From assembly GCA_017631255.1 (NCBI GenBank), contig JAGBTP010000069.1, positions 1 through 64,000 on the forward strand: a DNA stretch of 64,000 nt, written 5' to 3'. Each line of letters opens with the position of its first letter. Within the stretch, counting starts at the first letter, position 1. Made by a program: the position numbers and the translations under genes. Shown here one piece after another: positions 42,479 through 51,718 of this stretch. The stretch comes from Alistipes sp. Lineage in GTDB: Bacteria; Bacteroidota; Bacteroidia; Bacteroidales; Rikenellaceae. Below the pieces are notes generated by a model. That model was not told the origin of the DNA and did not search any database. It saw nothing but the letters and a program-made list of their open reading frames with translations.

Positions 42479-44344
42479 TTACTCAGCCGGAATAACTGTC
42501 ACATTCACTCCCGTAGCTGCCGAGGTGCTGAGGTCGAGGTTGCTGTGCTTGCGGCCTACAATAGCATCGGCATTTGCCTCCTTGCCTGCCTCGCAGTACT
42601 CTACGCTCTGGTCGGCAACGACATCGCTATTTGATACACTACAATTACTTACCGTAGTGTCGCTATTGGCGTGACCAATCAAGCCGCCGCAGTCACGATA
42701 TGCCGTAATCTTGGCGTTGCTCACGCGGCAGCCACTCACATTCGCGCGTACGGTGTAGCCGATAAGACCGCCCGCCTTGTCTCCATTATCGAGGTTAGCG
42801 TCAGGGGTAACGGTAACCACAATGCTCTTTGCGTGGCAGTTGCTAATCTCAGTTATGCGCTCAGCGCTGTTGCTTGTGCCAGGATTTTGTACATAGCCTG
42901 CAAGAGCACCGCCGTAGTGGTGGGTCTCGATAGTTGCGCCCTTAACTGTCACATTCTTGATAGAGCCGAAGCCCACAAAGCCGAAGAGACCTGCGCCGCT
43001 CTCAGTGCTAACCGCAAAGTTGCTAATGGTGTGGCCAGCGCCGTCGAAGTCGCCATCGAATGCGAACTTGCTGCCCTCTCCGATAGGTGTCCACATAGCA
43101 CCGCCGAGGTTGATATCCTTGGTGAGTGTCACGCTCTTATGACGATAGTCCGTACCGCTGTTTACATCGTTAGCAAACCACGCAAGCTGCTCTCCGTTGC
43201 TAATCGATAAGTTGCCCTCCGCATCAATCTCAGGCTCCTCGACACTAATGCCATCCCACATAGACACCACATACTCAGGGTTCTCGAAGTTATCGTTGAT
43301 GTCAATGACGATGTCGCTACCCGTAGTGTGCACATTACCGATGACGGTGGTGAGGTGGTTACGCTGGATCGGTATCTCGGTATCGAACTCTGTGGTCTTA
43401 ATAAGCTGAGTCATCGCCTCATCCTCGTAGATGTCGACCTTGAAGTGGATAGGCGTCTGCTCCTCACTGATAGCAAGGATGTAGTCGGTAAAGAGCGTGA
43501 GGTGAGTGTGCTTGCCGTTCTCGGTCAATGCGTCGTAACCCTCGTTGTAGTAGTGCTTGTCGACATTATCCTTGATGTTATCTACGAACTGCGATACGAA
43601 GCTCTCGTTCTCGGTGCCATACGCTGCAATCTTGCCATTTAGGGCGCTGAAACTCTTAGGCGTAGCCTTCTCGTATGTAACACGGATAGCCTTAGGGTGG
43701 CGGTTGCTGTTCATCTCGGTGAGGTCCGAAGCGATAAGGCGCAACTTGGCATAAGGACGAGTCAAAGTCATCTTCTGCAAGAAGTTAGGACCTACAACAT
43801 ACTCCTTGGCGAGGAAGTAAGCGTCACACGACTCGTCGTTGATGCCATCCTCCTTAACACGGATGTCGGCCAATGTCTCACCGAGGGTATGGTGCTTACC
43901 GATTGTTGCCTGGTCGTCGTTTGCGCTGCTGCCCTCCTTCACGAAGTCGGCAAATACCACGAAGAGGTACTTGCGGTCGGGAATAAGGCGAAGCTCGAAG
44001 CGTGTGCTGGCATACTCTGGAAGAATGTTGACCATACGCGCCTTGACGAGCTTAGCATTGCTGTAACTCTCGCTGGCATCGTAGACCTCGAAGGTGTAGC
44101 GCACATCGTTCTCTGCCCAGAACTTATCGTCGGCGTAGTCGATAGCGCCGTATGCGCTATTCTTGCCGCTCTGCGTGTCGCCATCAAGACGAGTGATATT
44201 GAGCTCAGGAGCCAACACCTCGATGGTGCAGAGCATCTCCTCGCCGCTATTGCTACCAGCTACATTCGCATCCTTCTGGCACGCGATGACACTCATAGCA
44301 ATAAGTACAAAGGCTAAAGCCTTAAATCTTAGTGTGTTAATCAT
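42479..44344 (-). CDS. DUF6562 fimbrillin-like lipoprotein with GLUG repeats
   Basis: About 621 residues from the ATG at 44344; a frame back to 44422 would reach into the -7 box and is rejected. It has a signal peptide with lipobox VIAC (Cys22). Residues about 55-370 match the DUF6562/fimbrillin-like domain: DVRYTFEVYD, FELRLIPDRKYLFVVFADFV, LTRPYAKLRLIA, IPIQRNHLTTVIGNV. The C-terminal 200 residues contain GLUG motifs (GGALAGYVQN, GGLIGYTV, GGLIGHANS) after an MWTPIGEGSKFAFDGDFDG start. Arg52, in NITR, lies 30 residues after the lipid Cys as in the two paralogues at 57 and 61 kb. Probably surface exposed; role unknown. Confidence 0.82.
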   Translation of the reverse strand: MINTLRFKALAFVLIAMSVIACQKDANVAGSNSGEEMLCTIEVLAPELNITRLDGDTQSGKNSAYGAIDYADDKFWAENDVRYTFEVYDASESYSNAKLVKARMVNILPEYASTRFELRLIPDRKYLFVVFADFVKEGSSANDDQATIGKHHTLGETLADIRVKEDGINDESCDAYFLAKEYVVGPNFLQKMTLTRPYAKLRLIASDLTEMNSNRHPKAIRVTYEKATPKSFSALNGKIAAYGTENESFVSQFVDNIKDNVDKHYYNEGYDALTENGKHTHLTLFTDYILAISEEQTPIHFKVDIYEDEAMTQLIKTTEFDTEIPIQRNHLTTVIGNVHTTGSDIVIDINDNFENPEYVVSMWDGISVEEPEIDAEGNLSISNGEQLAWFANDVNSGTDYRHKSVTLTKDINLGGAMWTPIGEGSKFAFDGDFDGAGHTISNFAVSTESGAGLFGFVGFGSIKNVTVKGATIETHHYGGALAGYVQNPGTSNSAERITEISNCHAKSIVVTVTPDANLDNGDKAGGLIGYTVRANVSGCRVSNAKITAYRDCGGLIGHANSDTTVSNCSVSNSDVVADQSVEYCEAGKEANADAIVGRKHSNLDLSTSAATGVNVTVIPAE

Positions 44345-44668
44345 ATTGTTTGTGTTTTTTATTCCGTGTGAATGAGCCAAAACCTCAGCTCGTAGATTGT
44401 ACTTCAGTACAATACGAGACAAAGTTATGCAATATTTTCCACTAAATCAAGTATTTTGCCAATTAAATCTCGTAGACTGAAAATATATTAACAAAGCTTG
44501 CGGATGTGGTTATTTTCTAGGATGTCGCAAGGCTATGAATGGAAGCAATCAAGGGAGCTTAGTCGGACTAAACTCCCTTGGTTTATGACTTTGAGCTGCA
44601 GCTCTATTTAGCTTGTTTGCGTGCTGCGATATGGCGTATTAAGAGTTCGCTATCACATACATTTTCTA
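44345..44668. other. Intergenic region with a hairpin
   Basis: These 324 bases hold the leader and promoter of the DUF6562 gene and, at 44550-44580, a hairpin (CAAGGGAG/CTCCCTTG with inner TTAG/CTAA pairing). It lies about 90 bases after the rsmA stop and may end the recQ-rsmA transcript, though it has no U-tract. Nothing else was recognised. Confidence 0.5.
44420..44450 (-). promoter_or_regulatory. Promoter of the 42.5-kb DUF6562 gene
   Basis: TAACTTTG on the minus strand (complement of 44420-44427) with TTG (complement of 44448-44450) 20 bases upstream. The leader to the ATG at 44344 is about 70 bases. Confidence 0.75.
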
Positions 44669-45454
44669 CTATTTATTCTCTGCTACCCAATTTGTTAGCT
44701 CGACAAAGTCGGCGACTGATAGCTGCTCGGCACGCATAGTGAAGAAGCGGTGTTCTCTGCCCTCGAAATTGCCGAAGGCGGCTTTGAGTGAGTTGCGTAG
44801 CATCTTGCGTCGCTGGCCAAATGAGGCCTTCACAACCTTGATGAATAGCTGCTCGTCGCAGTCGAGCTTCGTTACACCATTGCGCACGAGGCGAATGACG
44901 GCACTCTTGACCTTTGGCGGTGGATTAAAGACCTTCTCGCCCACGGTGAAGAGGTATTCGATGTCGTACCACGCCTGCAACAGCACGCTGAGGATACCGT
45001 ACTCCTTTGAGCCCGGTGGCTCAGCAAGGCGCACTGCCACCTCGCGCTGAATCATACCCACACATTCGGGCACGATGTCACGATTCTCAAGTACTTTGAA
45101 GAATATTTGCGATGATATATTATACGGGAAATTGCCGATAATCTTGAGCCTATCGCCATACTGCTCACGAAGGTCCATCTTTAGAAAGTCGCCCTCGGTG
45201 AGACGCTCAGCGAAGGCGGGATAGTGCGCGTGAAGGTACTCGACAGACTCGCTATCAATCTCCGCACCGTATGTTACAATATCCTTGCGCTCAAGCAGAT
45301 ACTGCGTAAGCACACCCATACCGCAGCCTACCTCCAACACTTTATCAGGGTTTTCGGCGCTGCCGCCCGAAAGCGATAATGCAATCTTACGCGCTATATT
45401 TAGGTCGGTCAAAAAGTGCTGACCGAGAGCCTTCTTTGCTCTTACTTCTGACAT
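44669..45454 (-). CDS. rsmA: 16S rRNA dimethyladenosine transferase
   Basis: A 261-residue SAM-dependent enzyme (KsgA) that dimethylates two adenosines near the 3' end of 16S rRNA during small-subunit maturation. Motifs: KALGQHFLTDLNIARKI at the start, VLEVGCGMGVLTQYLL (SAM binding) and IIGNFPYNISSQIFFKV (the N-x-P-Y catalytic site). The C-terminal helical domain (FGQRRKMLRNSL) is present. It starts 11 bases after the recQ stop codon, so the two are co-transcribed. Confidence 0.96.
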   Translation of the reverse strand: MSEVRAKKALGQHFLTDLNIARKIALSLSGGSAENPDKVLEVGCGMGVLTQYLLERKDIVTYGAEIDSESVEYLHAHYPAFAERLTEGDFLKMDLREQYGDRLKIIGNFPYNISSQIFFKVLENRDIVPECVGMIQREVAVRLAEPPGSKEYGILSVLLQAWYDIEYLFTVGEKVFNPPPKVKSAVIRLVRNGVTKLDCDEQLFIKVVKASFGQRRKMLRNSLKAAFGNFEGREHRFFTMRAEQLSVADFVELTNWVAENK

Positions 45455-45465
45455 ATCACAACACC

Positions 45466-47655
45466 TTAGTTAGCTACCTCCGAGATGAACTTGATGCGCA
45501 CAAGGCGAATCTCCTCCTCGCTATACTCCGCACCGAGCTCCTCGATGGCATCCTCCAACGAGTCGGTTTCGGCGTCCTCCTTGAAATATAGGTAGATATC
45601 CTCGACCTTATCCTCATCCATTACTGAGTTGAGGTAGTACTGAATGTCGAGGCGTGTGCCCGAGTTGACGATAGCCTCAATCTCGGTGAGAAGCTCGTCC
45701 ATATCGAGGTTGCGTGCGTGTGCTATATCCTCGAAATCCATCTTGCGGTCGATAGACTGAATAATGAAAATCTTGTTATTCGACTTGTTGGCAACACCCT
45801 TAACCACAAGGTCTTGTGGGCGGATAATCTCCTTCTCGTCGACATATGTCTTGATGAGCTTGATGAACTCAGCACCGAACTTCTGTGCCTTGCCCGCACC
45901 TACGCCAGATATCGTCTGCAACTCCTCCATCGTGATAGGGTATTGTATCGACATATCCTCGAGCGATGGGTCCTGGAAGATGACATACGGAGGCAGGTCG
46001 TTTTGCTTAGCCACCTGACGGCGCAAATCCTTAAGCATTGCGAAGAGCTCCTCATCTGCTGCACCGCTACCCTTCATAGGTCCACCTGCTGCGTTCTCCT
46101 CCTCAGAGTCGTAGTCGTGATCGAGGGTGATGGTTATAGGTGTTGGCTTATCGATGAAGGCTTTACCACGGCTGTTAACCGAGATAAGACCATAGTTCTC
46201 GATATTTTTGTCGATAAAGCCCATAATGAGTCCCTGTCGTATAACGGCGTTCCAGAACTGAGCATCGCGCTCCTCGCCGGCACCAAAGAACTCCGACTTA
46301 TTGTGGTTGTAGCTCTTTACGAGTGCCGTAACCTTACCCGTAAGCACCGCTACGAGGTGGTCGATCTTGAACTTATCGCCAATGCTCTCCAGTGCCTCGA
46401 GGGCGAGCTTCATCTCGCGCTTAGCCTCGACCTTTGGCTTAGGGTTGCAGCAGTTATCGCAGTTCTCGCAATTATCCTGCTTGTACTCCTCGCCGAAGTA
46501 GTGGAGCAGCGACTTACGACGACACATCGAGCTTTCGGCATATGATACGGTCTCGAGGAGCAGCAACTTGCCAATCTCCTGCTCGGCAACGGGCTTGCCC
46601 TGCATAAACTTCTCGAGCTTCTGAATATCCTTATAACTATAATATGTGAGGCAGTGGCCCTCGCCGCCATCACGACCCGCACGGCCTGTCTCCTGATAGT
46701 AGCCCTCGAGCGACTTAGGAATGTCGTAGTGGATGACATAGCGCACATCTGGCTTGTCGATACCCATACCGAAGGCGATGGTTGCAACGATGACATCGAC
46801 CCTCTCGTGCAGGAAGGCATCCTGATTGTCGGCACGCGTCTGCGCATCCATACCGGCGTGGTATGCCAAGGCCTTGATTCCATTTGCTACGAGCAACTCG
46901 GCCAGCTCCTCAACCTTCTTTCGGCTGAGGCAGTAGATGATGCCACTCTTGCCATCGTGCTGCTTGATGAAGCGGATGATGTCGTGGTCTACATTGTGCT
47001 TAGGGCGTAGCTCGTAGTATAGGTTCGAGCGGTTGAACGACGAACGGAATACCGTAGCGTCGGTCATACCGAGGTTCTTCTGAATATCCATCTGCACCTT
47101 GGGCGTAGCTGTTGCCGTGAGGGCGATGAGCGGTGCCGTACCTATATCATTAATAATAGGGCGTATTCTTCGATACTCAGGACGGAAGTCGTGACCCCAC
47201 TCCGAGATACAGTGTGCCTCGTCAATGGCGTAGAACGATATCTTAATCTTACGCAGGAAGGCGATGTTGTCCTCCTTGGTGAGTGACTCAGGGGCGAAAT
47301 ATAGCAATTTGGTGCGGCCCTCGAGCACATCCTGGCGCACCTGTGCGATTGCTGACTTGTTGAGCGACGAATTGAGGAAGTGTGCGATGCCAGACTCGGT
47401 AGAGAATGTACGCATCGCATCGACCTGATTCTTCATCAGGGCGATGAGTGGCGAGATGACGATGGCAACGCCATCCATAATGAGCGCAGGCAACTGGTAG
47501 CATAGTGACTTACCACCGCCTGTCGGCATAAGGACGAAGGTGTCCTTGCCCGAAAGCACATTACTAATGACCGCCTCTTGGTTTCCCTTGAATGATGTAA
47601 ATCCGAAGTACTCACGCAGTTTCTCGTGTAGTAAAACTCCTTGATCGGTGCTCAT
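45466..47655 (-). CDS. recQ: ATP-dependent DNA helicase RecQ
   Basis: A 729-residue superfamily 2 helicase. Motif I MPTGGGKSLCYQLP (about 43-56), motif II IDEAHCISEWGHDFRPEY, motif VI QETGRAGRDG, then the RecQ zinc-binding segment (CRRKSLLHYFGE..C.NCDNC), a winged helix, and a C-terminal HRDC-like helix bundle (VAKQNDLPPYVIFQD). The roughly 120 residues beyond the E. coli length (609) form an extra acidic C-terminal domain that includes KSNNKIFIIQSIDRK. It unwinds recombination and repair intermediates. Confidence 0.95.
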   Translation of the reverse strand: MSTDQGVLLHEKLREYFGFTSFKGNQEAVISNVLSGKDTFVLMPTGGGKSLCYQLPALIMDGVAIVISPLIALMKNQVDAMRTFSTESGIAHFLNSSLNKSAIAQVRQDVLEGRTKLLYFAPESLTKEDNIAFLRKIKISFYAIDEAHCISEWGHDFRPEYRRIRPIINDIGTAPLIALTATATPKVQMDIQKNLGMTDATVFRSSFNRSNLYYELRPKHNVDHDIIRFIKQHDGKSGIIYCLSRKKVEELAELLVANGIKALAYHAGMDAQTRADNQDAFLHERVDVIVATIAFGMGIDKPDVRYVIHYDIPKSLEGYYQETGRAGRDGGEGHCLTYYSYKDIQKLEKFMQGKPVAEQEIGKLLLLETVSYAESSMCRRKSLLHYFGEEYKQDNCENCDNCCNPKPKVEAKREMKLALEALESIGDKFKIDHLVAVLTGKVTALVKSYNHNKSEFFGAGEERDAQFWNAVIRQGLIMGFIDKNIENYGLISVNSRGKAFIDKPTPITITLDHDYDSEEENAAGGPMKGSGAADEELFAMLKDLRRQVAKQNDLPPYVIFQDPSLEDMSIQYPITMEELQTISGVGAGKAQKFGAEFIKLIKTYVDEKEIIRPQDLVVKGVANKSNNKIFIIQSIDRKMDFEDIAHARNLDMDELLTEIEAIVNSGTRLDIQYYLNSVMDEDKVEDIYLYFKEDAETDSLEDAIEELGAEYSEEEIRLVRIKFISEVAN

Positions 47656-47682
47656 AATTTTTCGTTGTCAACAAAATTTACC

Positions 47683-47690
47683 CAAATATA
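47683..47690 (-). promoter_or_regulatory. -7 box of recQ-rsmA
   Basis: TATATTTG on the minus strand, 27 bases before the recQ ATG. No good -33 element was seen in the AT-rich sequence upstream. Confidence 0.5.
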
Positions 47691-47714
47691 ATATATTTTT
47701 TTGTAAAAATGTAA

Positions 47715-47722
47715 TAACTTTG
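47715..47722 (+). promoter_or_regulatory. -7 box of lptB
   Basis: TAACTTTG, 32 bases before the lptB ATG, divergent from the recQ promoter. The nearest TTTTG is only 11 bases upstream, so the -33 box is unclear. Confidence 0.6.
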
Positions 47723-47754
47723 CAAAAAACTTATAAAAATTTACGATACCTAAG

Positions 47755-48603
47755 ATGCGACTTTTCACAAGCGAGTTAGTAAAATCCTATAAATCACGCA
47801 CTGTCGTGAATCATGTGACCATCGATGTCAACCAGGGCGAAATCGTGGGTCTGCTGGGCCCTAACGGTGCTGGTAAGACAACTACCTTCTATATGATTGT
47901 GGGCCTTGTCAAGCCTAACGAGGGTAGCATCTACCTCGAAAACGACGAGGGTCTGGTTACGGATATCACTAAGATGCCGGTCTACAAGCGTGCGCAGATG
48001 GGTGTGGGCTACCTCGCGCAGGAGGCATCGGTATTTCGTCACCTCACCGTCGAGGATAATATCCGTGCGGTGCTGGAGATGACCTCTTACTCGAAGGAGT
48101 ACCAGAGGGAGCGTGTCGAGAACCTCATCGAGGAGTTCCGCCTCGCTAAGGTGCGCAAAAGCTACGGTAACCAACTGTCGGGTGGCGAGCGTCGCCGTAC
48201 CGAGATTGCGCGTGCTGTGGCTATTAATCCATCGTTCATCCTCCTTGACGAGCCTTTTGCGGGTGTTGACCCTATCGCTGTGGAGGATATCCAGAGCATC
48301 GTGGGCACGCTCAAGGATAAGAATATCGGTGTTATCATCACCGACCACAATGTCGATGAGACCCTCGCCATCACCGACCGTACATACCTCCTCTACGAGG
48401 GTAAGATCCTCAAGACGGGTACGGCCGAGGACTTAGCTAACGACGAGATGGTGCGTAAGGTCTATCTCGGTAGCAACTTCGAGCTTCGTACCTCACCACA
48501 AATTGCGCGCCAGCGTAAGGAGCGTGAGGAGCGCGAGAGGGAGGAGGCGCTCAAGGCGCTGGGTCATATTCATCCCGTTGATGAGGACGACCTGGACGAG
48601 TAG
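47755..48603 (+). CDS. lptB: LPS export ABC transporter ATP-binding protein LptB
   Basis: A 282-residue ATPase that drives lipopolysaccharide from the inner membrane to LptCA. Motifs: Walker [18 protein letters not shown] (about 36-52), the LptB-type Q-loop region [14 protein letters not shown], signature [14 protein letters not shown], Walker [16 protein letters not shown] and switch [10 protein letters not shown]. Compared with E. coli LptB (241 residues) it has about 40 extra C-terminal residues, charged and helical ([15 protein letters not shown]). It is followed 26 bases on by aroA. Confidence 0.95.
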   Translation: MRLFTSELVKSYKSRTVVNHVTIDVNQGEIVGLLGPNGAGKTTTFYMIVGLVKPNEGSIYLENDEGLVTDITKMPVYKRAQMGVGYLAQEASVFRHLTVEDNIRAVLEMTSYSKEYQRERVENLIEEFRLAKVRKSYGNQLSGGERRRTEIARAVAINPSFILLDEPFAGVDPIAVEDIQSIVGTLKDKNIGVIITDHNVDETLAITDRTYLLYEGKILKTGTAEDLANDEMVRKVYLGSNFELRTSPQIARQRKEREEREREEALKALGHIHPVDEDDLDE

Positions 48604-48629
48604 TAGTAGCAAAGGCAAAATTATAATAT

Positions 48630-49901
48630 ATGGATGATAGTACGATTCCCATAGGGAAGAGATTACGCGGGGCTGTAACGCCTCCTTGTTCTAAGAGCTA
48701 TGCTCAGCGTGCGTTGGCGGCGGCACTTCTTGCCTCGGGACGCACCACACTTCGTGGCATTGAGCTTTGTCGCGATACACTTTCGGCTATGGCGGCCATC
48801 AAGCTGCTCGGTGCCGAGGTGGAGATCATTGATGATAATACACTTGTTATAAATGGTGGCCTTAAGCCCCGCACTCAGACCCTCAATGTCGGAGAGTCGG
48901 GACTTGCTGCGCGCCTCTTCACTCCCATAGCAGCCACTGCGGGCGTGCCTATCACCATCGAGGGTGAGGGTACGCTGTTGCACCGCCCTATGGCTATGAT
49001 GGTCGAGCCACTCAAGGAGCTCGGCGTTGCGGTTAGGGATGGCGGCGGTAGATTGCCTATCGAGGTGTGTGGCCCTATGCGTGGTGGTAGAATTACGGTC
49101 GACGGCTCTATGTCGTCGCAGTTCGTTACGGGACTGCTCATCGCCCTACCCGTCTCGGAGCGCGATACCACCATCGAGGTAGAGGGTGCGGTGTCGACGC
49201 CATATATTGATATGACCCTCGAGACCCTCGAGCGCTTTGGCGTGGAGGTGATGTACAACGAGGGCGACTACTCGCAGTTCTACATCGAGGGTGGTCAGCA
49301 GTATCAGGCTGTGGACTATACAATCGAGAGCGACTGGAGTGCTGCGGCGACCATTATGGTGGCGGCGGCCATTGCGGGTGAGGTTACGGTAAATAACATA
49401 TCTACACTCTCGCGTCAGGCCGATACGGCTATTATCAGAGCCTTGGAGCGCGCTGGAGCCTCTATCATCATCGAGGAGAATACCATCACCGTGGCGCACC
49501 GTGACCTCGAAGCTTTCGAGTTCGATGCTACGCAGTGCCCCGACCTCTTTCCAGCCTTGGTGGCCTTGGCTGCTGCGGCGAAGGGTGTCACCACGCTTCG
49601 TGGTGTGGGTCGACTTAGGGGTAAGGAGAGCGATAGAGGCGAGGTGCTGAGGAGCGAGTACGCAAAACTTGGTATCGACATAGAGATAGACTACGACGAG
49701 GACGAAATGTGCGTAGTAGGTGGCCAGATTGAGGCTGCCGAGGTGGACTCGCACGATGACCATCGCATAGCTATGTCGCTTGCGATATCGGCTTTGCGCA
49801 CTGATAATGAGATAGTTATAAAGAATAGCGACTGCGTGTCGAAGAGCTATCCATCGTTCTTCGCCGATTTGGAGTCGCTAAAAACTAATAGATGTGAATA
49901 A
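48630..49901 (+). CDS. aroA: 3-phosphoshikimate 1-carboxyvinyltransferase (EPSP synthase)
   Basis: A 423-residue enzyme joining shikimate-3-phosphate and phosphoenolpyruvate. Visible: KSYAQRALAAALLASG (phosphate-binding Lys), GESGLAARLFTP (PEP loop), SSQFVTGLLIALP, the substrate region SDWSAAATIMVAAA, KESDRGEVLRSE and the C-terminal DDHRIAMSLAISAL. Length is normal. The PEP loop reads G-E-S-G-L-A-A-R rather than the G-N-A-G-T-x-x-R common elsewhere; similar forms are remembered from other Bacteroidota. It overlaps aroC by 8 bases. Confidence 0.93.
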   Translation: MDDSTIPIGKRLRGAVTPPCSKSYAQRALAAALLASGRTTLRGIELCRDTLSAMAAIKLLGAEVEIIDDNTLVINGGLKPRTQTLNVGESGLAARLFTPIAATAGVPITIEGEGTLLHRPMAMMVEPLKELGVAVRDGGGRLPIEVCGPMRGGRITVDGSMSSQFVTGLLIALPVSERDTTIEVEGAVSTPYIDMTLETLERFGVEVMYNEGDYSQFYIEGGQQYQAVDYTIESDWSAAATIMVAAAIAGEVTVNNISTLSRQADTAIIRALERAGASIIIEENTITVAHRDLEAFEFDATQCPDLFPALVALAAAAKGVTTLRGVGRLRGKESDRGEVLRSEYAKLGIDIEIDYDEDEMCVVGGQIEAAEVDSHDDHRIAMSLAISALRTDNEIVIKNSDCVSKSYPSFFADLESLKTNRCE

Positions 49902-50877
49902 TAGTTTCGGAGATAGATTGCGCGTTACGATATTCGGTGCTTCGCACGCTGCTGAGGTGGGCATCGTGGTCGAGGGTGTGCCTTATGGCATACGCCTCAC
50001 GCCTGATATCTTTGCTGCCGACCTTGAGTGCCGTCGCCCACAACTTCGTGGTGAGACGCCCCGCAAGGAGGAGGATATCCCTACTGTCGAGGGCCTCAAT
50101 GCCGAGGGTAGAACGACTGGTGGTAAGGTGCGCATTGTCTTCCGTAACGCCAATACGCGCTCTGGCGACTACTCTCGCTTTGAGCACCAACCCCGACCCT
50201 CGCACGCCGACCTTGTGCAGAGACGCAAGTATGGTGCAGAGTGCGATATTTCTGGTGGCGGTATGGCCTCAGGGCGTATGACCGTTGCGCTGGTGGCAGC
50301 AGGCGTTGTTGCCAAGCAGATACTTCGTGATGCGCACTTTTGTACCGAACTTGTCGAGGTTGGTGGTGTCGCAGATAGTTCTCAGTTTGAGCAGATTATA
50401 GAGATGGCACGCAGTGCTGGTGACTCTGTCGGTGGCGTTGTACGATGCTCTGTAAGTGGTATAGAGCCAAGCCTTGGAGAGCCATTTTTTGACTCGGTGG
50501 AGAGTGTAATATCTCACCTACTCTTTGCAATACCAGGTGTCAAGGGCATAGCCTTTGGCGATGGCTTTGAAGGGGCGGCTAAGCGAGGCTCGGAGCGTAA
50601 CGATATGATTGTGGATGCTTCGGGCAGAACCGCAACGAATAACGAGGGTGGCATCAATGGCGGCATCACGAATGGCAACGACATCGTCGTTCGCGTGGCT
50701 ATCAAGCCTACGCCTAGCATTGCGCGTGAGCAGCAGACATTCGACTTCGAACGAGGTGAGGTTGCACCTCTGCTCATAGGCGGCAGACACGACGCCTGCA
50801 TAGCACGACGCGCCGTAGTGGTGGTGGAGGCTATGGTGGCACTGGCCTTGGCTGAACTTAAATTAAGGGTGGAATAG
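49894..50877 (+). CDS. aroC: Chorismate synthase, divergent short form
   Basis: A 327-residue protein starting at a GTG inside the end of aroA. It converts EPSP to chorismate with reduced FMN. Both catalytic histidines are kept: FGASHAAEVG near the N-terminus and RPSHADLVQRRKYG in the middle. RSGDYSRF and the C-terminal RHDACIARRAVVVVEA also fit the family. Two signatures differ: the usual GESHG is GASHA, and GGxSSARET is GGMASGRMT. Length is about 25-30 residues below the norm. The position directly after aroA supports the assignment. Confidence 0.88.
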   Translation: MNNSFGDRLRVTIFGASHAAEVGIVVEGVPYGIRLTPDIFAADLECRRPQLRGETPRKEEDIPTVEGLNAEGRTTGGKVRIVFRNANTRSGDYSRFEHQPRPSHADLVQRRKYGAECDISGGGMASGRMTVALVAAGVVAKQILRDAHFCTELVEVGGVADSSQFEQIIEMARSAGDSVGGVVRCSVSGIEPSLGEPFFDSVESVISHLLFAIPGVKGIAFGDGFEGAAKRGSERNDMIVDASGRTATNNEGGINGGITNGNDIVVRVAIKPTPSIAREQQTFDFERGEVAPLLIGGRHDACIARRAVVVVEAMVALALAELKLRVE

Positions 50878-50878
50878 T

Positions 50879-51718
50879 ATGCGCCGCAGGGAGGTCTTAG
50901 ATATGCTAACCCGTGCTGCATCTGAGTGTTACGATGATGTTGAGGCACGACAGATTGCGGAGATGGTGCTCCTTGCACGAGGTGGCATCACTCGCAACCA
51001 ACTGATTGTCGAGCCTAATGCCGAGGTGGAGATTGAGGGCTTGGATACCATTGTTGAGGAGCTAAAATCCTGGAAACCTGTGCAGTATATCATTGGCTGT
51101 GCAGATTTTATGGATATGAGCCTTGAGGTAGATGCAGGCGTCCTTATTCCTCGCCCAGAGACCGAGGAACTTGTCGATTGGATATCGAGTGAGGCCAAGG
51201 CTGGTGCGGCGATTCTCGACATTGGCACAGGGTCGGGATGTATTGCCATTGCCGTTGCGCGTGGTGTTCACGAGGCGAAGGTGTGGGGTATGGATATCTC
51301 CGATGCTGCCCTTGCCATAGCGCGCTACAACGGTGCGAAGTATGCTCCGAGTGTGGAGTTCGTAAAGGGCGATGCCCTGAGTTCGTTTGACGAGATGTTC
51401 GACACGAAGTTCGATGTTGTGGTGTCGAATCCGCCATATATTCCCAATTCCGATATCACGCTTATGCGCCCTAATGTAGTGGATTATGAACCACATACGG
51501 CGCTATTTGTCCCAGATAATGACCCGCTAATCTTCTATCGAGCCATCGCTCGCACGGCGCTCAGGTTGTTAAACGAAGCGGGTAGGCTCTATTTTGAGAT
51601 TTATGAGTCACTCGCAGAGGAGATGGTTGCGATGCTCGAGGCGGAGGGCTATGTCGATGTCGTGTTGCGTGACGATTTTAGAGGTAAACCACGAATGATA
51701 TGCGCAAGAGTGAGGTAG
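50879..51718 (+). CDS. prmC: Release factor glutamine methyltransferase
   Basis: A 279-residue SAM-dependent methyltransferase that modifies the GGQ glutamine of peptide-chain release factors. A helical N-terminal domain with PVQYIIGCADFMDMSLEVD leads to the Rossmann domain. Motifs there are VLIPRPETEELV, ILDIGTGSGCIAIAVA (SAM), and the catalytic VVSNPPYIPNS. It starts 1 base after the aroC stop; recX begins within its last 19 bases. Confidence 0.95.
   Translation: MRRREVLDMLTRAASECYDDVEARQIAEMVLLARGGITRNQLIVEPNAEVEIEGLDTIVEELKSWKPVQYIIGCADFMDMSLEVDAGVLIPRPETEELVDWISSEAKAGAAILDIGTGSGCIAIAVARGVHEAKVWGMDISDAALAIARYNGAKYAPSVEFVKGDALSSFDEMFDTKFDVVVSNPPYIPNSDITLMRPNVVDYEPHTALFVPDNDPLIFYRAIARTALRLLNEAGRLYFEIYESLAEEMVAMLEAEGYVDVVLRDDFRGKPRMICARVR

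Noticed and set aside
43697..44317. Open frame of 206 codons on the plus strand opposite the DUF6562 gene.
   Set aside because: It is antisense to a well-supported lipoprotein gene and shows no domain or signal of its own.
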